The notes beneath the pieces are model-generated. The model was not told where the DNA came from and searched no databases. It was given only the letters and a program-made list of their open reading frames with translations. From positions 1 through 40,879 of the IMG/VR virus record IMGVR_UViG_3300046171_000004: a stretch of 40,879 nucleotides of DNA; one strand, 5' to 3'. The stretch comes from a virus. Shown piece by piece: positions 40,866 through 40,879 of this stretch. Both the position numbers and the translations under genes were made by a program. The first letter of the stretch is position 1. Each line of letters begins with the position of its first letter.

Positions 40866-40879
40866 TGTACGTTAGTATA

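Larger units (their letters stand above)
40411..40879. other. Control region without convincing gene
   Basis: No convincing gene is seen; a 79-residue frame (40618-40857) has a Cys/His-rich, unlikely sequence and no ribosome site. It holds: GTAATTA-TAAA-TAATTAC (40463-40480); CACAGT-ATA-ACTGTG (40547-40561); palindrome copy 6; a 14-bp inverted repeat (40595-40608 with 40656-40669); and four G-runs (40840-40865). This could be early regulation, a replication origin, or sequence next to the genome end; none is proven. Confidence 0.55.

Noticed and set aside
1-40879. tRNA genes
   Set aside because: I recognised no cloverleaf with conserved TTCGA and acceptor arms; a tRNA scan would be needed to exclude them.

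Overview
This window is part of a tailed-phage genome. It looks like a short-tailed marine phage (podovirus) of an alphaproteobacterium, most like the HMO-2011 group of SAR116 and Roseobacter-lineage phages. The main reason is the family A DNA polymerase at 27720-29762, which carries a DnaJ-like double CxxCxGxG zinc motif between its exonuclease and polymerase domains, a hallmark described for HMO-2011. T7-like head-tail parts, a T7-type endonuclease I, split primase and helicase genes, ThyX, a class II ribonucleotide reductase and a MazG-like protein fit the same picture. A tyrosine integrase (33643-34767) suggests the phage can be temperate. The host is inferred, not seen.

Layout: two convergent blocks meet at a bidirectional terminator (about 21033-21066). 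The plus-strand block (1-21035) is the virion module: C-terminal part of the major capsid protein, small head proteins, a T7 gp11-like adaptor, a gp12-like nozzle, a long repeat-rich tail fibre ending in an S74-type chaperone, small membrane proteins that may serve in lysis, and a run of very large proteins that are probably ejected internal virion proteins. Portal and terminase are not in the window. The minus-strand block (21069-40298) is the early/middle module, read from right to left. It starts with many tiny genes, then a SleB-type cell-wall hydrolase, a DUF932 protein, integrase, primase, helicase, a GIY-YIG-like protein, ThyX, DNA polymerase, a probable single-strand DNA-binding protein, a Cas4/RecB-like exonuclease, endonuclease I, the reductase, another PD-(D/E)XK nuclease and the MazG-like protein. 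Most genes overlap by ATGA or TAATG, so translation is probably coupled. The genes together degrade and recycle host DNA into nucleotides and run a phage replisome.

The right end (40299-40879) has no convincing gene. It holds a near-consensus sigma-70 promoter, several inverted repeats and a G-run cluster, and looks like the early control region.

The most striking signals are: (1) a 14-bp palindrome, GTCCAA-CA/TG-TTGGAC, present six times and only within 37.1-40.6 kb, three times inside coding sequence in two reading frames; (2) a protein of about 1530 residues with 21 tandem 22-residue units followed by six 11-residue units, predicting an unusually long helical rod; (3) two genes, tail fibre and endolysin, whose conserved parts lie in two frames joined by a +1 shift; and (4) several tiny coupled membrane-protein genes below usual size cut-offs.
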